Positions 36,791 through 46,619 of a stretch of DNA of 64,000 bases are shown here, in pieces. Source of the stretch: Hsuehochloa calcarea (Eukaryota; Streptophyta; Magnoliopsida; Poales; Poaceae); contig CM070599.1 in the NCBI GenBank assembly GCA_036346395.1, forward strand, positions 24,543,232-24,607,231. The letters run 5' to 3'. The first letter of the stretch is position 1. Each line of letters starts with the position of its first letter. The notes beneath the pieces are model-generated. The model was not told the DNA's origin. It did not search any database and saw nothing but the letters and a program-made list of their open reading frames with translations. Made by a program: the position numbers and the translations under genes.

Positions 36791-37136
36791 GGCCTAAAAG
36801 GCACAAATGTTCATCTTCCCAGTAGTACGCATCTCGTTAGTCGTTACACTCCAGTACTCGACTCTGGACATTCCATTTCCATGTGAAGTGCTTTTATTGT
36901 GACACCTCGTGCCATTATTTTTAGGGTAATCATACTTGATGTGACAACCCACATCATTTGTATATTTGTTAGCATAAAATATTTCTATTTTATTGCATCA
37001 AAAAAATTACAAGAATTATTTTACAAGCATTTACAGTATTTTTGGCAGCAGGTAATTAAAACCCTAGTCATCTTGTCGACGATCAAATCGCCGATCTTAT
37101 GAATATATAAATGAAAAGAAGAAAATAGCGTATCTT

Positions 37137-38088
37137 CTAAAAAGTAGTGAGACTGCTCTTTATTGATTTGAACTGGCTATTACAAAGGGTGTATAGAACT
37201 TAGACTAAATACTAATTCGGGAGTGCAAGGCTCTTGAGGGTGTCTCTCAAATGATCTTCACTGTTCCGGTCTCCCCATCTTCAATCATCATTCCTCCTTA
37301 TATAATTGATGAAGGGTTGGCAGTTGTCTCCGGAGGAGACGCCTGTTCGGGAAGCAACGCGTCTGGTCGAAGAGAGATGTCTGTTGGTAATGTATCAACT
37401 GTCGTGCGGTTATATGTCCATGAGTAATGTAACCGCACTTCAATATCGTAACGTCGCGTGGTATGAAATATATAGCACATGTTCCATTCGTCACACAGTG
37501 AAGCATATGTCTGGTCGTAGATCCAGACATCAGTTCAAAGCCTTGTGAGCATTTGACTGGTCAGAGACTTAGTTTCGAACTATGTCCGACCAGATTGGGC
37601 ACTATGTAACCTCTGAAATTCTTACGACCAGTGAGGTCGTTAGCTTTAGGGTTTACAACCATGAAGACGTATGGTTTTTATATACTAAATAATAAATAGA
37701 GGTTTTAATCCTCACCACATCTTCTCTTCTTGCCTTCTAGCAGTAGCAGCCTTCCTCGTCGTCGTATCCTTGGAGCCCCCGTCCGTAGAACCACCTTGCG
37801 ATCCGATTTCTTCGCTCGTCAGGAAAATCAGCAATCAGTTAGTAAGCTTAGTTGAGAGCCTTTTCGTGTGCAGTAGAGTATAGAAGCTAGAGTATAGGAA
37901 GTGGTCGTCAGATTTCCCGAAGTACAGTAGAGTATGCGGAGTAACCTGAGTAGTCAGTCCCTTGACCATCAAGATATCCAGACCAACCGGAGTTAGTCGG
38001 CCCCTTGATCGTCCAGGTATCCAGACCACCCAAGATCCTTCGGCATCTGTCACTTTCGTGGGTCTCATCATCCGGCATTGTTAGAGCC
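37137..38088. other. Possible nested insertion inside the 4.5-kb solo LTR
   Basis: Base composition and texture change here: a TTTATT-containing, moderately AT-rich block with repeated ACCAGAC/GGTCGTA motifs lies between LTR-like flanks. Minus-strand reading gives no retroelement domain I can name. Borders are guesses. Confidence 0.25.
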
Positions 38089-39394
38089 CAACACCCACTG
38101 TTTGCAATTGCCAAAACCCCATTATAAACCCTCAGTGCATATCTCAGTAAACCACACCCTCAGTCAAAGCGTCGCCGGGTGCAGCTCAACCAAATCCAGA
38201 GCCTTCCCTCGCCCATTCATTCCCTCTGGCCGAGCCCAAACCAGCAGCACAAGCAAGTGCACCCCCTGCAAAGCAAGCCAACCAGCCACCGAAATATCAA
38301 GCACAGGATACCAGCAGCACAAGTGCATCCCCCCAGCAGCAGCCCATTCTTTCCCTGGCCAAGATGCATTTCCCCCTGCAAAGCCATAAAATTCATCCCC
38401 TAGCAGCAAACCAGCAAATGCATCCCCCCTTGCAAAGCCAGCAGCACAGGCAAGTCCATTCCCCCAAAAACAACAGTAGCACAAATACATTCCCTCTGAA
38501 GCCGGTTCTCCTTCCCAGCTTCACAAAGCAAGCAAGCCACCAGCCAGAAAGCAACCACATCCCCTCCATTCCATAGCTAACAGAAGCCAGAACCGAAGGT
38601 AAGCCCTGCTCTGCTCTTCTCAGCCGAGCCCAGCAGCAGCAGCCAGGGAGCAAGAAGGCAGCCAAGGAACCGGGGAGAAGAGGAGAGCACCAGCTCAGGG
38701 CCAGCACTACCATCCCCTTCTCCCAACCCAAACCCAGCAGAGGTAATCTCAGCCACACCTCTGGAAGCTCTGCACATGCACATCACCCACACCACCACCA
38801 GATCTCAGTGTCTATCCCTCAGTTTATTCCATTTCAGAGCAGCAGGGTTAGGGAGTAGTATTACCTGGGTGTAGACTTATCCCTAGCAACCGAAGCCTTT
38901 GGGGTGAGGGAGGAGAGCCGGACCGGAGCCGAGGCGGCCGGTGGCGCCGTGAGGGCCGAGCCGCAGGAGGATCCAGAGACAGTGGCGCGACGCCGAGTCG
39001 ACCGGAGGAGGAGGCGCAGAGAGAGTGTGCTTGGTCGAGCGTAGAGGCGGCCGGGCGAGAGAGCCGGGTGGTGCAATGGGCTAGGAGCGGCCAGGCACCG
39101 GAGTAGTGGTGCTTGCGGCCGGTCACGCCGAGCATAGCGAGCGAGGTCTGAGCGGAGGAGGCGTCGGGCCTTGGCCGCCGGGGTGAAGAAGGAGGCGAGC
39201 CGTGGCCGAGGGAGGAGGCGGCGCAGGGACCGGAGGAGGCGAGGAGCGGGGTTGGAGCAGGCGAGGCGGGCAACGCCATGGGGCAAGCGCGACAGTGCCT
39301 TGGAGGCGCGATGGCAGAGCTCTCCGAGAGAGAGGGAGAGGCGCAAGAGAGTGGGGAGGGGAATGGTTTGAGTGTCGGCAAAGCCGAGGGTATC

Positions 39395-39735
39395 GGCATA
39401 GAGAGAGGGGTAGGATTAGGGGGATAGATGAGTCGGTTAGGGTTAGGTTTAGTCAGCTGGGTGATTAGGGGAAGTAGATTAAGGGTAGGGTTAGCTGGGT
39501 TAGTAGTGATTATGAGGTTGAGTTAGTAGTTAGATAGGTGATTAGGTTAGGAGGTAGGTAATTAGGGAGAGGGTTAAGTTAGGGTTAGAAGGTGATCAAC
39601 CGGTTGGGTTTAGTCGGTCCAGTTAGGTTAGTCCGAGAGGAGGTGATTAGCTGGGTAGGTTAGTCGGTTAAGTAGGTGATTAGGGTAGTTAGGTAAATAG
39701 GTGATTAGAGATTAGGGTTAGAAGATTAGTTGTAT
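39395..39735 (+). repeat. Degenerate TTAGGG/GGTTAG-type repeat tract
   Basis: About 340 bp of loosely repeated GGTTAGG, TTAGGG and GTGATTAG units with AGTTAGG variants lie in the solo LTR. It resembles telomeric repeat but is too irregular and lacks the plant unit TTTAGGG in tandem. Confidence 0.6.
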
Positions 39736-41447
39736 GGTTTTTGGGTATAGGAGATTTAGGAACCGGTATAGCTCGTATAGATTCTTGTAAGGCATAGCAC
39801 TTTGTAAGCCTGAGTGGTAGTGCTTGTCGGGGTGATTAGAATGTGAGCTAGGCAGTCGCGGCTGTTAAGCGAGTTTGCCGTAAAACGATTTGTAGTGGGA
39901 GAGTGCTAAATGGGTCGGGTTCCGAAAAGTTTTGTTAAATTAAAATTGGCTAACATAGGAGTTGTATTAGCATTTTATACGCCTACTATCACTCAAACTC
40001 AACTAAGTAATTATTTATATATTGTGCGTGCTACCGCTTTGCTACAGAGGGCAACCCAGTGCCGACATGGAAGCTGATCAGAGACTCGTCATCACCGCCT
40101 TTCCTACAACTCCAAAGGCAAGCTATTATCTTGAACATAAATATATTTATGTTAAATGTAAACCGTATATTGCTCTATCATATATGTATTGCATCAAAAC
40201 TATTTTTCAAAATCAAATTGGATTGAGATGATGAAAAAAGATAAGAGATCAGAGAAGATGAGATGAGAATGAGAATTACTAGGTGGGTAAAGGGGGCCCT
40301 GGCAGGGGGAACGAGACGACGACGACGATGATGATGGTAAGAGGTGGGACCCCTCTACATATGGTTATAATATAAGGACCAACAAAACTCTTGCTCGGTC
40401 AGAGGCCGTAAATTCAGTGCCAACCATTTTCCCGTCTCGGCGGACAGAAAATGCTACCTTGTTACGTGATCATGCTCTCCACAATGGGTAAGTAATATGT
40501 GTGAGTGTGATGGAGGAACCCAGGACCGGTAGGAGAAGTCCAGAAGTGGGGGATCCAAGGCGCTATAGCGCTAAGGTGGAGTGTTGGGCACGAACGAGAG
40601 CCGTCTCAACCAACATTACTGGAACTCGGTGTAGGACGAGGTCAGCACCGTGACTAAATCAACACCGACGAAAAGTAATGGGTGGAGACCTAATCACATA
40701 ACGTGAAAAACATTATGTATTCTGAACTTAAAATCACATCAAAGGAAATGCAGTGGACCTAGCCCAGAGAGAGTTCAGAGTAGCTATGGGTAAAGTGGTA
40801 CAAGACTGCGTGCAGTGCTATATGAAATCATGAATTCATGCAAGTCTCCTGGATTGGAGTCTACGGGAAACGCTAGGGGTCTTTCTTCTCTCCGAGTGAC
40901 AAGTAGCGTTTTCAGAATTAAATTTTGCCACCTAATGTTTTAATGAGTATTTTCAGAAAGAGATGATTTAGAAAATGTGATAGCCAGCAGAGATCAGTCA
41001 TGCAGTGCATCTTTTGCTATTAATGCTTGCTGAGTACTTTTATACTCAACCTTGTTAGATCTTAGTCCGGCCGAGAGCTATCCCGAGTGGGACGAAGGAC
41101 TTGCAGGTACCGATGCAGTCGTAGGAGGAGAAGGCACCGACTACGAGGACCTGAGCGAGATGGATGCCATCTTTGACTCGTGGGACGAATAGGAGGGCGG
41201 TATTCCAGAGCAGTCTACAGAAGCGGAGAAGCCCCCTTTTGTGTTTGTGTAGTATTTGTATTAAGAACCATAGCCTTGCGTGGCTACTACTGAAATAAAG
41301 ATGTACAGTTTATATCTTATTTGTTCTGCTGTGTAACTCTGATAAAAAGGTTTGTTATTCGTCGGAGCGGTGTTCTACCGGGCAGACGAATAGTAATCCG
41401 TATGCCTAAGTGTGATTACGCTAGGGGTGATGACACGGGACGTCACA

Positions 41448-42143
41448 CTTATCAAATTATTGCAATAAACAGGAAATGTCAGTATTGGCTAGCGACATGG
41501 TAGCACGGTGTGGCGGCTGTGGTGGCGGAGGCATTGCCATCACACACTGGCGGCTCTCGACACCGCACCGGCGCCCGGTCAGGGTGTGACACCTCACCGG
41601 CGGACGCCATCAGCAGCTCCCGTGGCCGTGAGCATCCGTGCATTACTCGCACTTGCGCTCTGCCGCGGCCAACGTCTCCGCGATGACGCATGCGACGCCG
41701 ATCTCATGCCCCGTCGTGACGAGACGACGATTGGAGCAGCGATCGGCAGCGCGGGAAAGAACGGCGGTGGCGCGGCTTGACACGCGCGCCCGCAAACATG
41801 GTGGTTACTGCATATACCACTTGAATTTTATCTACACAAAAAAGTAGCATCAAGTAACTTAACACTACGCTTTAGAATACAAATTATTATTTATTAAGCA
41901 ACTGATCATGCTTGCAAAGCACCGTTCGAGAGACAGAACAATGCATGGGACGGCTGATAACAGTATTAAAAATATTAGTTCTAGTTTGATCATGTCTTCC
42001 GAACAGTGCACACGTGTGTGTGTATATATATATTCATACATCAAGTTCTATTAATTCCTTGGTTCCTTCTGGGTGCATCATATATATATATATATATATA
42101 TCTCATGCATTCATGTACGCAAGAAGTTGAGCGAGCGGTTCGG
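41448..42143. other. Intergenic stretch, no gene recognised
   Basis: It holds a GC-rich piece (41500-41790) with open frames on both strands but no recognisable product, then AT-rich DNA and a TA microsatellite at 42080-42101. It presumably includes the 3' UTR of the minus-strand cysteine-rich gene. Confidence 0.5.
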
Positions 42144-42467
42144 TCATGCGGCCGGCGGCACGGGCCCGACCGCCGGGCCGCAGCCGGTGAGGCAGCTGAT
42201 GTCGCCCTGGACGCAGGCCGCGGCGCAGGTGGGCGCCTGGTCGGCGGGCTTGCCCGCGCACGCCCTGGCGCAGCCCATCACCTCCGTGACGCACCCCATC
42301 ATGCAGTCCACGATGCTCCGCGTGCCCGCCGCCACCGGCTCGCCGTGCCCGTTCGCGGGGTCCGGGTCCGGCTCGCCGGCTGCTGCGGCGGCGGCCACGA
42401 AGTCGGAGACGACGAGGAGCAGGAGGGACGCGATGGCCGCGCGCCGCATGGCATCAGTGGTGGCCAT
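42144..42467 (-). CDS. Small secreted cysteine-rich protein, 107 aa
   Basis: A single-exon open frame starts at ATG 42467 (context TACCATGG). The N-terminus is a signal peptide: MRR, then AIASLLLLVV, then an Ala run with likely cleavage near residue 30. A Pro/Asp/Gly-rich linker follows. The mature part has eight cysteines in a symmetric pattern, C-x3-C-x6-C-x3-C-x10-C-x3-C-x6-C-x3-C (residues 55-96), then a Pro-rich tail. Paired C-x3-C motifs occur in plant helical-hairpin and thionin-like peptides, but I cannot assign a family. A TATA-like CTATACAAA lies ~70 bp upstream on the minus strand. A longer in-frame upstream extension exists but runs antisense through the tRNA gene and is not used. 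Function unknown. Third-position GC is high, as in many grass genes. Confidence 0.75.
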   Translation of the reverse strand: MATTDAMRRAAIASLLLLVVSDFVAAAAAAGEPDPDPANGHGEPVAAGTRSIVDCMMGCVTEVMGCARACAGKPADQAPTCAAACVQGDISCLTGCGPAVGPVPPAA

Positions 42468-42535
42468 GGTACTGCGATTTGCCTTTTTTTTTCTTTGCGT
42501 GAATTTGTGTGCGTAGTCTGTGATGGGAGAAGGGG

Positions 42536-42544
42536 TTTGTATAG
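42536..42544 (-). promoter_or_regulatory. TATA-like box of the cysteine-rich protein gene
   Basis: It reads CTATACAAA on the minus strand, about 70 bp before the start codon, a usual plant spacing for a short leader. Confidence 0.5.
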
Positions 42545-42727
42545 GGGAGCTCGGCGTGTCTTGCTGCTGGAAGCGCGCGCATACGGGACGGATGCTTGCT
42601 TGGTGTGCGACGAGGCATGAGGAAGGTGTGAAGACAAGGAAGTTGTTCTGGTGCGCTTCTGTTATTAGTATTACAGTATGCCGTGTTGATCTATAACATT
42701 GTTTGTCCAAAGAGCGTTCCAATGACA

Positions 42728-42767
42728 GTTGAGATGGCCGAGTTGGTCTAAGGCGCCAGATTAAGGT

Positions 42768-42800
<33 letters not shown>

Positions 42801-42808
42801 TCTCAACA
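42728..42808 (+). tRNA. tRNA-Leu (anticodon AAG)
   Basis: The 7-bp acceptor stem GTTGAGA pairs with TCTCAAC, with discriminator A at 42808. The A box is TGGCCGAGTTGG. The anticodon stem CCAGA/TCTGG encloses the loop TTAAGGT, so the anticodon is AAG, reading CUU/CUC leucine codons. A long variable arm (GTCCGAAAGGGC) makes it class II, as expected for Leu. The B box is GGGTTCAAATCCC. There is no intron. It is divergent from the cysteine-rich gene, ~260 bp from its start codon. Confidence 0.97.
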
Positions 42809-42816
42809 TAACATCC

Positions 42817-42823
42817 TTTTTTT
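42817..42823 (+). terminator. RNA polymerase III terminator of the tRNA-Leu gene
   Basis: A run of seven T starts nine bases after the tRNA 3' end. Confidence 0.85.
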
Positions 42824-42863
42824 CCCTTCTTTACCAGTAATACATTCCTTGAGACTTTTTTCT

Positions 42864-42919
42864 TCTTCTTCAGGTAGATACTATAGGTATGTCTTCTTCA
42901 GGTAGATACTATAGGTATG
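42864..42919 (+). repeat. 28-bp tandem duplication
   Basis: AGGTAGATACTATAGGTATG occurs at 42872 and 42900 with TCTTCTTC before each copy, period 28 bp, just downstream of the tRNA gene. Confidence 0.85.
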
Positions 42920-43158
42920 ATAATACCTGTATTTTTTATGTTATGGATAGATCAATTGTTATGCAAGAAAATGTTGATATTTCCGGCTAAAATTGTTGAC
43001 GGTCATTTTTCTATGACCAATATGTCATCAAGAGAGAAACCATCTTTTGGTTGGGTGGTGGGAGTATAACCCACCCACCAAGATTCAAATCCATTTTAAC
43101 CATGTTTACGCATAAGTGAATGCACTTTAGTAGCAAATGCTAGGGGTTCAGCTACATT

Positions 43159-44310
43159 TAGGGATGAAAACGGATCGGATAGTTTCTGATGGATGACGAA
43201 AATGGATTCGGATTGTCTCGGATCGGATTTTTCTCGGATAATTTTCGGATCAGAAACGAATTCGTGTTTTTTTTTTGTCGGAAACGGAAACGAATACGGT
43301 AGGCATGCTATCCGGCAGATACGTATACGAATACGGATTATCCGGAAAAGACCAAGTCCAGATATCCGGATTTCGTTCCAAAAGAAGAGGATTTCGACAC
43401 AAAAGAGAAAATGAGATTTTAATTAATTTCCAGATTTTAGAAAAATATGACAAATCAAATAGCCTTTTAGAAAATAGCAAATAGGGTTAAAACATTCTAG
43501 AAAAAATCACAAAAAATTCCTTGAATTATTTTGAACTTAATAAAATTAATTCCAAGTTAAAGTTGGTTTTTATTTTTTCCACATAAATTACTTTTTATTT
43601 CTTAAAAATAGAAAAAACCTTTTAAAAGTCCAGAAAATTCAAGAAATTAATTATTTTTCCCCATTTTCACTTTTAATCCAATAAAATCCCATAAATCTCA
43701 ATAAATTTTATTTTTAACATTGAAAACTAGGAAATTAAATAATTGATTTTATTTTGTTATTATTTTCCTTTTTAACCAATATAACTCTTTTAAATCTAAT
43801 AAAATAATAATTTTAATAATTTTATTTTTGGAAACATATTTTGGGATATTGCAGTCATTTATGTATAGATTAACTATACAGCCTGATCAATATTAGTGTG
43901 AACTAAGTTTTATGTATGTGATGAAGTAAGTGTGAATGTGTGATGACATGTGACTTTGTGAGTTATGACTTATGAGATAAATATGATAAACTAAGTGTTT
44001 ATGTTTGTGATAAACTAGTTAATGCAGCTTGATAGTGCTAATGTTACGTGTGGTTGTTGAAAATATGAACAATTCATAAATGTTTGCATCAAATAAACTA
44101 GTTATATATTTTCGTTAATTTCTGGCATACAACTTAAGGGGTTTTCATGTTCTGAAAAATATCCACGACCGTATTCATTTCAATTCGTATTCACTCTGTA
44201 TTCGCATTCGATATTATTCATATTCGTATTCATATCCGGATCCAAAATAAAAACAAAAACAAATATGACAGAGTCATTATCCGTTTATATCCGATCTATT
44301 TTCATCCTTA
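43159..44310. mobile_element. Non-autonomous hAT element, 1.15 kb
   Basis: The ends are TAGGGATGAAAACGGATC and GATCTATTTTCATCCTTA, inverted copies. They are flanked by a perfect 8-bp duplication, GCTACATT (43151-43158 and 44311-44318). Subterminal regions are dense in CGGAT/ATCCG motifs at both ends. The middle is very AT-rich and has no transposase. Confidence 0.88.
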
Positions 44311-44616
44311 GCTACATTCATGAAACATCAAGGGCATCAAGCAACCTGCGATATTAACCTGGAATACTAAGTGCAAGTAGCCAGCGTTGTATTGTCATGT
44401 GCAGTCATTCTTCTACTTGGACATTATTTCGGAATTTGAAACTGAAATAAATAAAAACCTGATGCAATGTAAATATTTCCCCCACAATCCAATGTGAAAC
44501 ATAGGAGTTGTTTTTTTTAGAGAAAACATGGGGATTGGGTAGGAATTATTCTAGAGCATGCACGCTGTTTGTTGGAAATTCCAGTTTGCTCCCTTCTACC
44601 GGAATCCTTCGACTGA

Positions 44617-44670
44617 TGGGCCTTGGGCCTGCACTACCCGACTCACCGCCATCAACACAGAAAAGGCCCA
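44617..44670 (+). promoter_or_regulatory. Site II elements of the RPS27 promoter
   Basis: TGGGCC occurs at 44617-44622 and TGGGCC again at 44624-44629, with GGCCCA at 44665-44670. Clustered TGGGCY motifs with telo-boxes downstream are typical of plant ribosomal-protein promoters bound by TCP factors. Bases 44319-44600 before them hold nothing recognised. Confidence 0.75.
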
Positions 44671-44733
44671 AGCCCGCACGCACGGGATCTCCTCCTGAGC
44701 GATCCGACGGCGCAGATCCTCTCGCCGCTCCGC

Positions 44734-44758
44734 TATAAATACCACCTCAACCCTAAAA
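44734..44758 (+). promoter_or_regulatory. TATA box and telo-box of RPS27
   Basis: TATAAAT at 44734-44740 lies ~115 bp before the start codon. AACCCTAAAA at 44749-44758 and AAACCCTA at 44837-44844 are telo-boxes, common in growth-linked plant genes. Confidence 0.75.
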
Positions 44759-44854
44759 ACATCCTCCGGTTTCTACCCCCGCAGCCGCCGCCTCCTCGTC
44801 GCCCGTTCCGGAGACCAGAGAGCGCGGTGCCCGAGCAAACCCTAGCCTCCCACC

Positions 44855-46619
44855 ATGGTACGGCGATCTTCCGACTTGTTCATGTGATCCCCGATGTTTC
44901 TTGTTCGGATTTTTGTTGGGTTTGGGTTTCTGATCTGTGTGAATTTCTCGCGGGTGGTGGTGCAGGTGCTCCAGAACGACATCGACCTGCTGAACCCGCC
45001 GGCGGAGCTCGAGAAGCTCAAGCACAAGAAGAAGCGCCTCGTCCAGTCCCCCAACTCCTTCTTCATGGTAACCCTCTTGAAATCTTTGCCTCTATGTGCT
45101 TGTTTCTCTTTGCTGGAATGATGCGCATGTGTACGTTCGTGTAGTGATACTACTGTAGACTGCAGTGCCTCGTAATGCTGTGTTATTTTGAATTATGCTG
45201 AGGATGGAGGCATCACTATAGAAGGTAACCCTCTCTTAATGATCATATGCATAGGTGGTAGTTACCGCATAGATCATTTCGATGCTTGAGATTGCTGTGT
45301 TATTTTGAATTATGCTGAGGATGGAGGCATCACTATAGAAGGACTGCGCCAATGATCACCGGCTCATGGTTAGTTATGTGGTGGACCGTAGTTGTGGTTG
45401 TGATTAATCTTGAAGCAGGCGTTAGTTCTGTCGAATTGCCGATAGGTGAGCTTGTATGGTGCCAGCGTTGCCAGGTTTTGGGAGGGATTAAAATCGAATT
45501 GGCCTGGTATGCAAAGCTTTATGGTAGTACAAATTTGTGGGAAAGAAATTGCTATGCTGTGATTGGAATCATTTCTGTTTATCCAAGAAATGACATCTCT
45601 TCCTGAATGGTCCGGTGGAACTAAGTGACAAGCTCACATTTTTATGGAAGTTGCTGGGCAGTTTGTCTAGGTTACGTTGCTTGTGAATCTATTGGCTAGC
45701 TTGTGGGCTGCAATAGCTTCATGATTTCACTGTTTAATTATGCTAAAATTTGGAATTGTTCTTTGTATTTGTGTGATGATCAATATACTGTGGGTTCTAA
45801 TGGTGTTGTGTTATCTTTTGCAGGATGTCAAGTGCCAGGGCTGCTTCAGCATGTAATTTCTTCATCTTTTGTGCTTTGAAGTGATATCCTGTTTTTGTAA
45901 AGTAGATGTCTGGGTATAGGTATTTTGTGATTAGCTGTCCATGTTCCTTTGATATGAAATATGACCCAGCTGTGCTTAAAAAACGATGATTACTTTTTTA
46001 GGTGTATCTAATATACATGGACAGTTTAGTCTACTGTTTATATATATATATATATATATATTTACCTAGATGTTAGGTTCACTAAACAGATGTGTTTTCT
46101 CCAATATTGTTTATTGTGCATACACTATATCCATTGTAATTCCCTAGTTATATGCACTAAATGCCATCCTTGTTATTGATGGCTGACCTAGCATTGTGAT
46201 TGGCACTCATGATTCAATCATTCTTGCTTGAATGAATTACCAGTCTCTTGTGCCCTTGACAAAGTTCAAGTACTTTCCTGTCTTGAGACATTACTTTTCA
46301 ATCATGCATTGTCTCATTTTTCGTTGTTAGTGGATCCATCAGGACTACTGATTACTAGGGCAAGCGTCAAATCTGCCACTCAAATCGTGTAGCATGATGG
46401 TTGTTGCTTGTAATTTAACACATGTTTCTTCCATGTTATGCCCTATGAGTTTTATGGTAGACGCACTGAACCGAACTCTGATGTGATTGCAGCACTACTG
46501 TGTTCAGCCACTCCCAGACCGTCGTGGTCTGCCCGGGCTGCCAAACCGTGCTCTGCCAGCCGACGGGTGGAAAGGCCAGGCTAACCGAGGGATGCTCTTT
46601 CCGCCGCAAGGGCGACTAA
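44855..46619 (+). CDS. RPS27: 40S ribosomal protein S27 (eS27), 86 aa
   Basis: Coding exons: 44855-44857, 44966-45067, 45824-45852, 46493-46619, all GT-AG and in phase. The first coding exon is just the ATG, a layout often seen in ribosomal-protein genes. The protein begins MVLQNDIDLLNPPAELEKL, has the basic KHKKKRL stretch, and forms a C4 zinc ribbon with Cys39, Cys42, Cys58 and Cys61 (CQGC and CPGC). It ends FRRKGD. Length and sequence are those of the universal eukaryotic small-subunit protein that sits in the 40S beak/platform area. Site II, TATA and telo-box elements upstream match co-regulated ribosomal genes. Introns carry a 50-bp direct repeat and a TA microsatellite. It looks intact. 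Confidence 0.97.
45176..45342 (+). repeat. 50-bp direct repeat in RPS27 intron 2
   Basis: Copies at 45176-45225 and 45293-45342 are identical by eye, starting TGCTGTGTTATTTTGAATTA and ending ACTATAGAAGG. They are separated by 67 bp. The identity suggests a recent local duplication. Confidence 0.88.
46038..46060 (+). repeat. (TA)n microsatellite in RPS27 intron 3
   Basis: About eleven TA units in tandem. Confidence 0.9.

Larger units (their letters stand above)
36898..41447 (+). mobile_element. Gypsy-type solo LTR, ~4.5 kb
   Basis: It starts TGTGACACCTCGTGCC and ends GACACGGGACGTCACA, whose complement is TGTGACGTCCCGTGTC, so the termini are inverted copies. Flanks are TTTAT (36893-36897) and CTTAT (41448-41452), one mismatch. 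The interior has GC-rich leader-like DNA and no gag or pol. The open frames at 38160-39400 run on both strands and are compositional. Confidence 0.7.

Noticed and set aside
38848..39468. Long open frames on both strands, up to 183 codons
   Set aside because: Inside the 4.5-kb solo LTR; low-complexity Pro/Ser/Arg products and no family match.
42468..42809. N-terminal extension of the cysteine-rich protein
   Set aside because: Would read antisense through the tRNA-Leu gene; the ATG at 42467 gives a clean signal peptide and good context.
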